Positions 18,137 to 29,742 of a DNA stretch of 64,000 nucleotides are shown piece by piece. Positions within the stretch are counted from its first letter, which is position 1, and every line of letters begins with the position of its first letter. Where the stretch lies: the NCBI RefSeq assembly GCF_027943255.1, contig NC_072897.1, positions 38,848,044 through 38,912,043 on the forward strand, read 5' to 3'. The notes below the pieces were generated by a model. It worked only from the letters and a program-made list of their open reading frames with translations. It was not told the DNA's origin and did not search any database. The DNA comes from Anastrepha obliqua (taxonomy: Eukaryota; Arthropoda; Insecta; Diptera; Tephritidae). The translations under genes and the position numbers were made by a program.

Positions 18137-20637
18137 TCTATACTAATATTATAAAGAGGAAAACTTTGTTTGTTTGTTTGTTTGTTTGTTTGTTTGTTTG
18201 TTTGTTTGTAACGATTAGGCTCAAAAACTACTGGACCGATTTTAAAAATTCTTTCACCATTCGAAAACTACATTATCCAGGAGTAACATGGATTACATTT
18301 TATTTTGGAAAAAAATAGGGTTCCGTAAGATATTTGGATTTTTCGGACACAAACTGAAAAAAATCTTATATATATATTAAAATAAAGTCAACTTTTTGTG
18401 TGTGTTCGCTAACCGGCCGTGTCTGCACCGAATTAAACCAAACTTACACACATAGTAAAGAAGGTATTGAAGATGGTTTCCGTATAGTTTGGATACCTAT
18501 TGGTGGATAGGGCTCGAGATATAGGTCAAAACGTGGACCCGGGTAACCTTCGGATGTGTATGTACAATATGGGTATTAAATGGAAGCTGTTGGTGAATGC
18601 TTTAGTTCAGAGTATTTTTCATGCCGCTCCGTGACTAGGGTCTCGAGATAGAGACCAAAACGTGGACCCTAGAATGTGTATGTACAATATGGGTATCAAA
18701 TGGAAGCTGTTGGTGAATGCTTTAGTACAGAGTATTTTTCATGCCGCTCCGTGACTGGGGTCTCGAGATATAGGTCAAAACGTGGACCCGGGTAACCTTT
18801 GGATGTGTATGTACAATATGGGTATCAAATGGAAGCTGTTGGTGAATGTTTAGTTCAGAGTATTTCCATCCGCTCCGTGACTAGGGTCTCGAGATAGAGA
18901 CCAAAACGTGGACCCTAGAATGTGTTTGTACAATACGGATATCAAATGAAAGCTGTTGATAAGTGCTTTAATACGGGGTAATTTTCATACCTATTGATGA
19001 CTGGGATCTGGAAATATATGCCAAAACGTGGACCCGCCGTGTCTTTGCACCGAATTAAACCAAACTTACACACATTGTTAAGGAGGTATTGAAGATGGTT
19101 TCCGTATAGTTTGGATACCTATTGGTAGAAAGGGTCTCGAGATATAGGTCAAAACGTGGACCCGGGTAACCTTTGGATGTGTATGTACAATATGGGTATC
19201 AAATGGAAGCTGTTGGTGAATGCTTTAGTTCAGAGTATTTCCATCCGCTCCGTGACTAGGGTCTCGAGATAGAGACCAAATCGTGGACCCTAGAATGTAT
19301 TTGTACAATATGGGTATCAAATGAATGATGTTGATAAGTGCTTTAATACGGGGTAATTTTCATACCTATTGATGACTAGGGTCTCGAGATATAGGTCAAA
19401 ACGTGGACCCGGGTAACCTTCGGACGTGTATGTACAATATAGGTATCAAATGAAAGCTGTTGATAAGTGCTTTAATACGGGGTAATTTTCATACCTATTG
19501 ATGACTAGGGTCTCGAGATATAGGTCAAAACGTGGACCCGGGTAACCTTCGGACGTGTATGTACAATATGGGTATCAAATGGAAGCTGTTGGTAAATGCT
19601 TTAGTTCAGAGTATTTTTCATGCCGCTCCGTGACTAGGATCTCGAGATAGAGACCAAAACGTGGAGCCTAGAATGTGTTTGTACAATATGGATATCAAAT
19701 TGAAGCTGTTGGTGAATGCCTTAGTACAGAGTATTTTTCATGCCGCTACGTGACTGGGGTCTCGAGATATAGGTCAAAACGTGGACCCGGGTAACCTTTG
19801 GTTGTGTATGTACAATATAGGTATCAAATGAAAGCTGTTGATAAGTGCTTTAATACGGGGTAATTTTCATACCTATTGATGACTAGGGTCTCGAAATATA
19901 TGCCAAAACGTGGACCCGCCGTGTCTTTGCACCGAATTAAACCAAACTTATGCACATTGTTAAGTAAGTATTGAAAATGGGTTTCGTAAAGTTTGGTTGT
20001 AATTCGGAGCAGTGGCAACGGGTACAGCTTTCTTTTGAGCCAGCCATAATGTCGCTTACTTTTTTAACGCTTGGGGCGGAACTGAACTGTCAAATTGACA
20101 GTGTTAGTTACAATGTGTCAATATTTCTTTCTGATTTGGATGCCATATGGAAAAAACGTAAGTGCAACATGTAAAAATTGTTTGTGAATTTTTTTGGAGT
20201 GGATTTTGGAACAGTGAATAATTTCTTACGAAATTTGAGAATTTAATGTGAAATCGGAATGAAATTATGTGTTCGTGGAAAAAACAATTTTTTTCGTTTT
20301 TTTTGTTTTAAATATAAATGGATAATGGTTAAAAAAGCACCAATGCTTAATAAAACATATAAATTGAAGCGAAAAATTCATGGATGATCAGGAAAAAAGA
20401 CGATTGTTTATTCATATGCGTTGATTTGAAATTTAAAAACAATCTTCTTTTTTCTTGATTTTCAATTTATATTTTATATTTACTCAAAAAACAAATAGAA
20501 AAACAAAAAATATTGTTTATGTCAAAGCGCTTGAATAAAGAATAAAGAAATAAATAATATGAAAACCATATATTTTCTGTTCTAAACCATATCTATTCTA
20601 TTTTAGTATGCCCAGCGAAGGGGGCCGGGTTTGCTAG
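18137..20637 (+). mobile_element. Non-autonomous Helitron in LTR1
   Basis: 2501 bp with TC start, CTAG end and the same family core as 11802-14269. It is inserted between A and T; the empty site reads ACATTA^TTCTTTATAAA in LTR2 (about 28536) and LTR3. Its 5' (TTGT)n tract has about ten units, against three in the 11802 copy. Confidence 0.92.
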
Positions 20638-21440
20638 TTCTTTATAAATAAGTTCTCTCAAACAAAAAAAAAACTGTTATTGCAAATTGCTGCATACTAT
20701 ACTTCCATACATACGTCTACATGAATTTAAATGAGCGGGAGAGTGAATATTAACATAAAATAAGGAATATAAAGAATTAGCAATTGCACTTACATATTGG
20801 TGTCGACATAGCAGTCCAACGATGCGTAGAAGGCCTCCTCGCTGTGTGGTTGTTGCTAGATTTTGTGTGCGTTAATTTATATTAGGGTGTTCCTTTATTA
20901 TGATAAATTCACTTATTTAAAATTCTTTTTTTCTTTTTCTTTTAATCCGATTTCTGTTCCATTTAAGGGAAAAACATTATATTTACAAAATATTTATAAA
21001 GTTGTAAAGAAAAATAAAAAAAAGCAAAAAAAACTATGTTGAGGGAGGTTAATAATGTTAGCATATATACATATATGCACACGAAAAAAATTAAGCAACA
21101 AAAATTATTTAACTATCATGATTTGAAAGTTTTTTCACAAAATTCTTAAAAATTGAATAACTATTCACTAGTTTCGATTTTAATTTAATTCAAAAGCATT
21201 TCGTTTTTTTTTTTTTCTTTTTCTTTTTCTTTTTTTTTTTTCTTAACTGTGGCTTTTAACAGTTAACAACTGTTAATCATTGTATGTATATATATATATA
21301 CATATATAATATATATATAAAGCGTTCGAAGAACCGCAAAAAGAAGCGCAAAAAGTTAGCTTAAACCCATAAACATATTTTCACAAAACACTGGTTTTTG
21401 AAAAAAAAAAACTTTTGGGAAACTTGGAAAACTTTGAAAA

Positions 21441-21448
21441 CTTTTATA
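21441..21448 (-). promoter_or_regulatory. TATA box of Gypsy-B LTR1
   Basis: TATAAAAG on the minus strand, about 490 nt downstream of the U3 end at 21938. It is the only clear TATA element in the LTR, so transcripts probably start about 25-30 nt further on. Equivalents lie in LTR2 (two) and LTR3. Confidence 0.55.
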
Positions 21449-21938
21449 CTGCTGTGGTACGTATGAGAGTACGCCTAGGTGTGGATGAATCCGTTGTGGC
21501 AGTGGATATTAACGGCCGACTGCCTTGAAGAAATTCTGTAAGGTGAAAGTATATACGCATATACTTGTATTAAAATTTACTTAAAATGTATTAACGAAAA
21601 ATTTCGGTGGAAAAGAACCTTACCAAAAATGATGATGCCTTAAACGATAGCTCCAATTTATTCCTTTTTGTTTTACCGTATGCTAGGTTGTTTTGTATAC
21701 GTGTGCACGCCTCGATGGATTTGTAGTGAATAAAACTACGTCGGCTGAGCTTAAACTTAACAGCCAAAAAGGGAAACTTTCACTACTTTCGTTAAGGTAA
21801 TCATGATCGGCTGGGATATTTTCTCGCTGTGTTTAATTTGTATATAGAAGACATACATGTGTTTCGTTCGTGTGTATGAGCATAAGGATGATGGAAATTA
21901 GAAGAAATTAAGAAAATGTGCACATGTACCACGGTACA

Positions 21939-21955
21939 CACCCCCCCACCTAAAG
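21939..21955 (-). promoter_or_regulatory. Gypsy-B polypurine tract
   Basis: Minus-strand CTTTAGGTGGGGGGGTG directly abutting the 3' LTR, where plus-strand DNA priming is expected. Confidence 0.75.
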
Positions 21956-21973
21956 TGTTGGTGCGGTGTAGAT

Positions 21974-23665
21974 TCAATATTTATTTGCACGTATATCTTT
22001 CCCGTGATAAACTCCTCTTTTTCCGCTGACTTCATCACTCAATTCATACATACAATTGCCTTTTACACCAATTACTTTGGCTTTAATGAATTTCGGAGAA
22101 AATTTGGCGCACAGTTTTTTCGACGCGTCACTCATAGTGAAATTTCTACGGTAAACGGTATCACCAATTTTAAAATTCCTGAACGTACTTCTCAAATTAT
22201 AGCGTTTTGCTGAGTTATCAAAAGCCTTCTTAATATTTTCAATGACTGATTTGCGTATTAATTTAAGTCGGTCGGTTCTATCTACGACGTTCTCATCTAG
22301 TGCTTCCAATTTTCGTATCAGCACATATTCGCTTGCGTGTGCTAGCATTTGTTGACCAAAAAGAGCAAAATAAGGGGTGCATCCGATTGACTGGTGAATA
22401 GAACTCCTCAGGGATTCTGTTATTTCGGGTAAGTTTTTGTCCCAGTGAGTATGATCGTCTTTTAAATATGACCGTATACCTGCAATAATGGATCGATTGA
22501 CTCGCTCGCTGGCATTTGCTTGTGGACTGTACAAGGCCGTGTAAATATGTCTAATACCACGTTCGGCAAGTAGATTGTTAAATTGGGAGGCTTTAAATTG
22601 TTTGCCGTTGTCACTTAGAATAATCTCCGCAGATCCAAAGATGCTAAAAACATGTTCTTTCAAAAAGTTGCAGATAATTGAAGTATTAAAATTCCTAATA
22701 GCCTTCAATAAGGAAAATTTTGTGAGATCATCAAGGACAATCAAAATTCCTGTATTTCCTTGCCTAGATCTGGGATATGGACCAAGTAAATCAATATATA
22801 ACTTTTGAAACGGGCGTTGGACAGTATAGTGAACAGACATCGGTGGTCGTAAAGTAACATTCGGCGCTTTGCTTTGTTGACAAATGTCGCATTGACCAAC
22901 AAATTCTTTTACGTCCACAGTCATATTAAGCCAATAAAGGTTCAACCGTAATCGCTCTAAAGTTTTTGCAATGCCTCCATGACATTTATTTGGCGGGCAA
23001 TGGGCATGTTCTATTGCTTGTCGAACTAACGTTTTTGGTATCCACAACTTCCAATTGAATTCTTCACGTGCTGGGTTTCCATCTGGATGTTCGGTTCGTT
23101 TGTAAACATGACCATCAATGATTTGAAGATCGGGTAAGCGGCTTTCATTATTTCGAATATTATTTATTAAATTTTTATATTCATCAGCTAAAAAATCGGA
23201 CGAATTCAGATCAAAAAGCGGATGGACTTCTAACTCATTAATTTCCTCAAAATTCTGACGGGACAGACTGTCTGGCACAATATTTAGTGAACCTTTTCGG
23301 TGTTCGATTTTAAACCTATATCCTTGTAGTTTAAGTGACCACCGAGCTAGTCTGCTCGATAAATCGGTTTGACGCATAAGCCATTGTAAACTGGCGTGAT
23401 CGGTTACGATAGTGAAGTCTTGCCCCTCCACATAAGCTCTAAACTCTTTTAAACTAAGGATAGCAGCAAGGCACTCTAGTTCGGTGACGCTGTAGTTACT
23501 TTGAGCCTTACTTAATTTCTGAGAAAAGTAAGCAATTGGTACCTCGACATCTTCGTCATTGTTTTGTGACAATACTGCACCAACACCGAGCTTACTGGCG
23601 TCACATTGAATTGTAAAGGGTTTCTCGTAATTTGGGCTGGCTAGAACTGGAGCAGAACATAGCAT
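21974..23665 (-). CDS. Gypsy-B RNase H and integrase, internal region 2
   Basis: 563-codon open frame, the best-preserved copy. RNase H comes first (IQCDASKLGVGAVLSQ, ELECLAA, VTDHASLQWLM, DSLSR). The integrase zinc finger follows, ending CDICQQSK. The integrase core has Asp in YIDLLGPYP, Asp in ILSDNGKQF and Glu in QANASERVN, the D-D-E triad that joins cDNA to the target. The C-terminal region (RNFKIGDTVYRRNF, SPKFIKAKVIGVKGNCMYEL) resembles the GPY/F-type tail. It has no chromodomain and ends 36 bp from the LTR. The 5' start is artificial: the frame should continue from RT, but a small deletion near 23650 breaks it. It is translatable only with correction of that break. Confidence 0.9.
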   Translation of the reverse strand: MLCSAPVLASPNYEKPFTIQCDASKLGVGAVLSQNNDEDVEVPIAYFSQKLSKAQSNYSVTELECLAAILSLKEFRAYVEGQDFTIVTDHASLQWLMRQTDLSSRLARWSLKLQGYRFKIEHRKGSLNIVPDSLSRQNFEEINELEVHPLFDLNSSDFLADEYKNLINNIRNNESRLPDLQIIDGHVYKRTEHPDGNPAREEFNWKLWIPKTLVRQAIEHAHCPPNKCHGGIAKTLERLRLNLYWLNMTVDVKEFVGQCDICQQSKAPNVTLRPPMSVHYTVQRPFQKLYIDLLGPYPRSRQGNTGILIVLDDLTKFSLLKAIRNFNTSIICNFLKEHVFSIFGSAEIILSDNGKQFKASQFNNLLAERGIRHIYTALYSPQANASERVNRSIIAGIRSYLKDDHTHWDKNLPEITESLRSSIHQSIGCTPYFALFGQQMLAHASEYVLIRKLEALDENVVDRTDRLKLIRKSVIENIKKAFDNSAKRYNLRSTFRNFKIGDTVYRRNFTMSDASKKLCAKFSPKFIKAKVIGVKGNCMYELSDEVSGKRGVYHGKDIRANKY

Positions 23666-25371
23666 TCCTCATTCCAAGAAAAATTTTTACCTTTCTTTAA
23701 TAAATTGGTTAATGGGCTTGTTATCGCGGCAAAGTTGTCAATAAAACGGCGGTACCAACCTGCCATTCCTAAGAAACGTCGTAATAGTTTTACATTCGTC
23801 GGTACGGGGTAGTTTGTTACAGCTGAAATTTTATCAGGATCAGTTTTGAGTGTTCCATCTCCAACGATATATCCAAGATATTTTACCTCTTTTATACAAA
23901 ATTTACTTTTTTCTATATTTATTGTTAAACCAGCTTTCCTTAAGTGATAAGCAACTTCGGATAAAACGGACATGTGTATGTTGAAATCTACTGACACAAT
24001 TAAAAGATCATCTAAATATACAAAAACTTGGTTTTTTAATTGAGGAGGGATAACGCGATCCATTAGGCGACAGAGTGCTTGAGGGGCGTTACATAAACCA
24101 AAAGGCATGGCACAGTATCGGTAAAGCGGACGATTAGGAACGGTAAAACAGGTGAAGTCTCGAGAACTATCCGAGAGAGGTATCTGCCAAAAAGCACGAC
24201 GCAGATCCAATGAACTTATGTATTTTGCTTTCGGTATCCTACTTAATATTCCATCAATGTGAGTTAGAGGATATGCGTCCTTGATAGTAACGCTATACAC
24301 TTTTCGTGAATCAAGGCACAGACGGACTTTATTTGGCTTTTTCACTAAAACAATCGGACTAGACCATGGACTATTCGGAGATTCTTCAATTACACCTAAT
24401 TTGAGCATCTCGTCGATTTCAGCGTGAACAAGTTTTTCTACTGCAGGGGATATTGGGAAGTATCGTTGTTTTATCGGACGGACACCAGGTTGAAGTTCAA
24501 TTACATATTCCATTAAAGAAGTTTTTCCTAATCCTTCTTTCTCGAAGCTTGGAAATCTATTTTTAACAACGTCTAGCTGTCGTTGCTGTTCATTACTTAA
24601 ACAAAGTGTATTTTCCTCACGTCTTGTTTCAAGACAAATTTCCGAGATAACATGTGGAGCAATTTTAAATTTACTCCAAAAGTCGACTCCAAGTATAACT
24701 TCTTGTGAAACGCTCGGTACAACAAAAAATTTTATTATATGGTTCTTGTTTTCAAATACAACATTTAAGTCTACCGTACCAAAAACTACTTGTTCCTTTC
24801 CATCTGCAGTACAGACAGACGTTGTGTGCTTGCATATATGTTTTCGTTTGCAAATGTCTTCCGCTAAAGATGAACCTAAACAAGAGACTTGAGCTCCGCT
24901 ATCTAAAAGTCCTAAATACTCGGAATCCAGAATTTTAATTTTGGCATAAGGCCTTAAGTCGCAAGATTCGTGTTTAATGGAACAAACAAGATGATTCACG
25001 ATTTTACGATTCTTTTTAATTGTTTTCCAAAACTTTCTTAAGCGTACTGAAGATCGGCTACTAGTTGGTGACGGTTTATTGTTGGTATCAAAAATTTGTA
25101 TTCTAATCTTGTAGTAATTATTAAGTCGAACGTCATAGGGAATAATTGTATGCACATACGGATTACTTTTATCGAATTTGTGGGCACGTATGAGTGACGT
25201 TGCGTAGTCATCGTTTTGGGACTTGCCCCTTCGTATGAGCACTTTCTTCACATTTGATTCTTCTTGTCGTTGAGAGGGTTCTGTGTTGAAGCCTCGCTCA
25301 TTTTCAAGCTTCCCGGACTGCACGATGGGCATTTTGGTCGATAAACTTCTGGCGTTCCACAACCATAGCAA
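23641..25371 (-). CDS. Gypsy-B protease and RT, internal region 2
   Basis: Same 576-codon frame as 8151-9881 with very few substitutions (for example Ile for Lys in the RIQIFD stretch). Protease DSGA and RT YLDD are intact. It overlaps the end of Gag (25248) by 124 nt in the -1 frame. The same premature end after WNEECY shows that this lesion predates the duplication of the internal regions. Confidence 0.9.
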   Translation of the reverse strand: MLWLWNARSLSTKMPIVQSGKLENERGFNTEPSQRQEESNVKKVLIRRGKSQNDDYATSLIRAHKFDKSNPYVHTIIPYDVRLNNYYKIRIQIFDTNNKPSPTSSRSSVRLRKFWKTIKKNRKIVNHLVCSIKHESCDLRPYAKIKILDSEYLGLLDSGAQVSCLGSSLAEDICKRKHICKHTTSVCTADGKEQVVFGTVDLNVVFENKNHIIKFFVVPSVSQEVILGVDFWSKFKIAPHVISEICLETRREENTLCLSNEQQRQLDVVKNRFPSFEKEGLGKTSLMEYVIELQPGVRPIKQRYFPISPAVEKLVHAEIDEMLKLGVIEESPNSPWSSPIVLVKKPNKVRLCLDSRKVYSVTIKDAYPLTHIDGILSRIPKAKYISSLDLRRAFWQIPLSDSSRDFTCFTVPNRPLYRYCAMPFGLCNAPQALCRLMDRVIPPQLKNQVFVYLDDLLIVSVDFNIHMSVLSEVAYHLRKAGLTINIEKSKFCIKEVKYLGYIVGDGTLKTDPDKISAVTNYPVPTNVKLLRRFLGMAGWYRRFIDNFAAITSPLTNLLKKGKNFSWNEECYVLLQF

Positions 25372-26095
25372 AAGACAGTTCTGTCAGCCAGACAGTCAAA
25401 ATATCTGTGTCCTTCGGTTTTCCAGTTCCAGCAAATTAATTTAGAATGACTAGGATACTTTGTAATCTCATCGATTTCGCATTCTAGTTGTTCTCGAACA
25501 GCGTCTTCGACTGTTAGTTCATTGGCAAAGCGACGTGAGTATTGTCGCTGATTCAAAACTGGTAATGAATTGGTAGATCGATTGATTTCATTTGCCAGGC
25601 TTTCACCTTTCAGACAAAGCCTGCGCAATTCTGCTATGGAATTTATTTGCACATCTAACAATTGTTGTCGCACCCGAGGTCTTAAATTATGTTGCAAAAT
25701 TTCTACCAGTTCGATTTCGGGCAAAGGGGATTGTAATGGTTCAGCAATTTTAAGAACTGCATTTCTAAAATCATCAAAACTTTCGATAGCCCCTTGTTTT
25801 CTATTGCGGACTAGTTCTTTAATTTCAAAATCGCTTCTGTGTTGTTGAAAATTGGTACGCAATGCTTGGCAAAGTGAAGGCCAGGTGACACGTTCAACTG
25901 AGCGACGATATCTCCAATACCCATCCTTTGTTTCATTGATAAATAGACTTTGCACATGCTCACACAGTAAATTACAATTTCCCCCAACGTGTCGATCACT
26001 TGACACTCAATGCGGTATAAAAAGCTATCTACTGCTAACTTTGATGAGCCGTCAAATTTTATATCCCAGTTGGATATTAATTGGGCTATTCTATA
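25248..26095 (-). pseudogene. Gypsy-B Gag, internal region 2
   Basis: Capsid and nucleocapsid in one frame. The TAG found in the zinc knuckle of the other copies is absent here, and the frame reads CWNWKTEGHRYFDC and then CYGCGTPEVYRPKC. The first knuckle has Trp where the second Cys should be; the other copies keep that Cys but have a stop next to it. A 1-nt deletion near 25985 shifts the frame close to the N-terminus, so the upstream 26095-25988 part is in another frame. Gag is broken differently in the two internal regions. Confidence 0.85.
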
Positions 26096-26802
26096 TTACC
26101 TGAGTTGGGAACATTAGACATGTCACTGAATCGTAAATTATCAATATTCCTGTGAAAATTTTGGTTAGAATTGTTTGCTAAATTCGGAATATCTCTAGGC
26201 CAAAGAGGAGTTGAGTTATCCTGATGTGTATTCGGTTGGTGAACGTTCACATTTGGACTGATGTTAGCTGCAGGTTGAGATGGTTGACCATTTAGATTTA
26301 ATCGACCTAATATGTTTGCCACGGTATTTTCGAGGTTCTCTTCAATTAGCTGTGAAACACGATTTTCCAAATCGTTGAAAAGAGTTGCCTGTCGCGCTGA
26401 TATCACGGCGGTTACAATATTCCGTACTCGGTTATCTTCCTCATTGGAGCTGATATTGCCATCTTTTGTATTGGGAACAGGTAAGCTTGCTGCACCATCA
26501 GAGCGATGTTCTTCATTACGTTCCGCAGAAGGCAATTCTAAGTCTCTAATAGGATTGTCTGATCGAAAAGCTCTAGCCCTAGTACGCGCACCAGTATTTT
26601 GTGAAAAATCTCTGCTATTATATTTGGCATGGCACTGTGGACAAGACGTGTTTCTTTTAAGCCAGGTTAAAAGACATGATCGGTGGAAACGATGGGAACA
26701 AACTGTCATTAAAATATCATCGCGTTCTGAAAAGCTGACTTTGCATATTGTGCACACATTAGCCTGTGGTGGCAAATGCTCATTACTATGACGCAAGAAC
26801 AT
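26086..26802 (-). CDS. RING-H2 finger ORF, internal region 2
   Basis: Same 238-codon ORF as 10597-11313. All eight zinc ligands and Trp47 and Pro55 are conserved. The few substitutions (Lys for Gln and Ile for Thr in the PNTKDGNISS stretch, Pro for Ser near NGQPSQP, Leu for Phe in STPLWPRD) all lie outside the RING. The ORF ends at the same stop, in the same -1 relation to Gag. Confidence 0.85.
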   Translation of the reverse strand: MFLRHSNEHLPPQANVCTICKVSFSERDDILMTVCSHRFHRSCLLTWLKRNTSCPQCHAKYNSRDFSQNTGARTRARAFRSDNPIRDLELPSAERNEEHRSDGAASLPVPNTKDGNISSNEEDNRVRNIVTAVISARQATLFNDLENRVSQLIEENLENTVANILGRLNLNGQPSQPAANISPNVNVHQPNTHQDNSTPLWPRDIPNLANNSNQNFHRNIDNLRFSDMSNVPNSGNIE

Positions 26803-27877
26803 TTTGAGAAAAAAAAAATGTAATATATTGACGACAAAAAAAAAATAGTACTAATTCCAAAATTTCCAAAAAAAAAAATTCGATTCAATTTAATTACGCA
26901 GTCTCGTATAGAAACTAAACAAATAAAAATTTAAAAAGAATATACGGGATAAGTGGTACACACTCAATCAAATTTGGTGATACCCTGTATTGAAAAAAAA
27001 AGAAATTTACTAAACTATAAATCCAAAAATATTATGATAAATCCAAAGACGATTATTTAAAAAAAAAAACAAAAATCAAAAGTATTCTTGAAAAGCTATA
27101 AATAAGTAGGTTGCAAAAAAAAAATCCTGTATCAACTTGCTTTAATCAAAAGCAAAAAAAAAAAAAATCAAGTATTTATATATGAAAAATAATTGAAATG
27201 GTCTAATTCATCGGTCGTGTGATGATCTGGTTGGCTTAAGAGATCCTAGGCTAGAGTAAAGTAGGTAGTCAGTATGTTGGCAAAAAAAAAGACAAATCGG
27301 TTATAATCTTATCAATCGAAAATTATAAGGTTCCGATTTTTTGTTTGTTTTTAATTTAGAATAACTAATTATCAAAAGAGAGAATATAAAATTGTTATGA
27401 GAAAAAAAATGTAATCAAGACTTTTGTAATTAATATATGTAAATTGACAAAGCTACTGGTAAGCAAGCTGGCATGTAGCCATTAAATTCCAAGTAGTCTA
27501 TAACTAAAAAAAAACAAAAGCCTGAAAATGGTTAATTAAATTATTTACGTCGTTGTTGTTATACAATATCCTCAGCGGTCAATTTCTTAGACATAAAGCC
27601 TGTCGAAAATTGCAATTCCAGCGTTGAAATTTCTGCAGAACAAAACTATAAAACCAAAATATTAAATTTGTAACTTGTCATAGTCTAAGCATTTAGCTAT
27701 ACACTATGAATTCAAAAGTTTACATATTATTTTTATTAATTTCAAAAGCAAATCAGAAAGACAAAAAAAAATTATTCCAAGTACGAATAGTGTTTTGGAG
27801 ACCACAAATAGTGTTGAGCAGTTGGCAGCTACAAATAGCCGCAGTCTTGTGGGCCCCACGTTGGGCGCCATTTTATC
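26803..27877 (-). other. Gypsy-B leader, uninterrupted
   Basis: About 1.07 kb between the 5' LTR and the RING ORF, AT-rich with A-runs. It contains the primer site at its LTR end and the empty Helitron site at 27296/27297. The + strand ORF crossing the primer site is not supported. Confidence 0.8.
27853..27870 (-). promoter_or_regulatory. Gypsy-B primer-binding site, tRNA-Lys type
   Basis: Minus-strand TGGCGCCCAACGTGGGGC, 7 nt from the end of the LTR. It is complementary to the 3' end expected of insect tRNA-Lys, including CCA pairing. The tRNA identity rests on recall of the lysine primer sequence. Confidence 0.8.
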
Positions 27878-29031
27878 TGTTATGTGACCATAGGTGATTT
27901 CTAGTAGGCTTGCTTGTGGTGATGGTCTGTCACTGCGCCGTGTGCACTCGCTTGTGTCCCGGAGCTTCAGTATGTTGGTTCGGAAACGCAGCAGCAGAGC
28001 CAAGCTACCATCATAACTATCGCCACACTAGATAAACTAAATAAATTGCACACGGAGAAAATTAGAAACTGCCAACATACGTAACTTCCACATACAGTCC
28101 TAAAAGGCCTAGGAATCCTTAAGCCTGGCAGCGCATGTGTATGTCGTGTGGCTGCTCTATACCCACCCTACCTTGGCTTTGTAGATGTAAATAAAGCCCC
28201 ATTAGATCATCTACACTTCCTCCGAAATCAGACCAAAATTATGAAAAAATCTAGTAAATCATTTTCATTACAATATTTATTAACAAATTATCAAAAATAT
28301 CAAAAATAAGTATATTATATTTTAAACAATGGCGTACTAACATTATTTTGTGGGTGTACATTAACTTACTAAAACTGCCCTACCTCAACATTTTCTTTAA
28401 TATATGTATGTGGTCATTAACCCGAAAAAAAAATATATTAAATAATATTCAAAGTATGTATATAAGGAAACAAAAGGAACGAAATGGAATAACCGAAAAT
28501 ATCAAAGTAAGTATACGTACGTATGGATGTACATTATTCTTTATAAATAAGTTCTCTCAAACAAAAAAAAACTGTTATTGCAAATTGCTGCATACTATAC
28601 TTCCATACATACGTCTACATGAATTTAAATGAGCGGGAGAGTGAATATTAACATAAAATAAGGAATATAAAGAATTAGCAGTTGCACTTACATATTGGTG
28701 TCGACATAGCAGTCCAACGATGCGTAGAAGGCCTCCTCTCTGTGTGGTTGTTGCTAGATTTTGTGTGCTTTAATTTATATTAGGAGGATGGTTCCATGTG
28801 TAGAAGTCCACGCAAGTGGGGAAAGTTACTGATCGCCATTCACTTGGGAGTGGCCAGGACGATTCTTCTACATATGGTTCAAGTAGCTCACAACGTCCGG
28901 GATTAGCCCACGTATCCTCTGGTTAGCTTCCGAACACCCGTCCGGGAGTGAGCTAAAGTGAGAAGGCGAAGCATCCCAGCATAGCTGGTTGTGCGCTAGA
29001 TTTGGCATCCACCACTTAAAAATCCCCCCCA

Positions 29032-29742
29032 ATGAAAAGAGGCATAAAGCCTCGGATCAGAACTTCCTATACTGATGACGACCCCCGCAAACGCACTAAG
29101 GCTATCGATTTGAGGCTATTCACCTGGAATGCCCGGTCCCTTAATGGGGAAGGTGCCTCTGCCCGGCTGGTTGATGTCCTCGTGAGAGTAAAGGCTGACA
29201 TCACTGCCATCCAAGAGATGCGATGGACGGGGCAAGGTAAGAAAAACATAGGACCTTGCGACGTCTACTACAGCTGCCATGTAAAGGAGCGCAAATTCGG
29301 TGTCGGATTTGTTGTGGGAGAGAGACTTCGTCGCCAAGTACTGTCGTTCACTCCGGTGGACGAGCGTCTCGCAACAATCCGCATCAAAGCGCGATTTTTT
29401 AACATCTCGCTAATTTGCGCCCACGCCCCGACGGAAGAGAAGGACGATGCGACCAAGGATTCTTTCTATGAGCGCTTGGAACGTTCCTATGAGCGCTGCC
29501 CCCGCCACGACATAAAAATCGTGCTTGGCGACTTCAACGCCAGGGTGGGCAAGGAGGGAATTTTTGGTCCCACAGTCGGAAAATTCAGCCTGCACAACGA
29601 AAGATCCGGTAACGGACAGAGGCTGATCGACTTCGCCGGGGCCCGAAACATGGTAGTCTGTAGCACCAGATTCCAGCATAAGAAGATTCACCAAGCTACG
29701 TGCATCTACCTACGCAAAGAATGTTCGTCATGGAAAAGCTGA
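29032..29742 (+). pseudogene. RTE endonuclease domain, C-terminal end deleted
   Basis: ATG at 29032 starts a short basic leader. The APE-type endonuclease that nicks target DNA follows: FTWNARSLNGEGA, ADITAIQEMRW with catalytic Glu, ICAHAPTEEKDD, and IVLGDFNARVGKEG with catalytic Asp/Asn. After HKKIHQAT about 170 bp present in the LTR3 copy are missing. That deletion removes the NQIDHV and SDHYLV motifs, including the catalytic Asp-His pair, and shifts the frame. It leaves an inactive endonuclease. Confidence 0.88.

Larger units (their letters stand above)
17483..21938 (-). repeat. Gypsy-B LTR1 (3' LTR of the array), with Helitron insert
   Basis: It begins TGTTATGTGACC and ends ACGGTACA on the + strand. 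Subtracting the Helitron at 18137-20637 leaves 1955 bp. It lacks the RTE insertion found in LTR2 and LTR3 (empty site near 20876-20887) and has the short form of the GAACCGC repeat near 21320. I call this LTR type alpha. Confidence 0.9.

Noticed and set aside
27853..27870. tRNA-Lys gene
   Set aside because: Only 18 nt complementary to a tRNA end, beside an LTR. It is a primer site, not a tRNA gene.
21974..27877. Internal region 2 as an independent Gypsy-B insertion
   Set aside because: No target duplication around LTR1-int2-LTR2 alone, and its flanking LTR types fit tandem duplication.
27704..28003. 99-codon minus-strand ORF across primer site and LTR
   Set aside because: It crosses the LTR/leader boundary and primer site, and has no recognisable domain.
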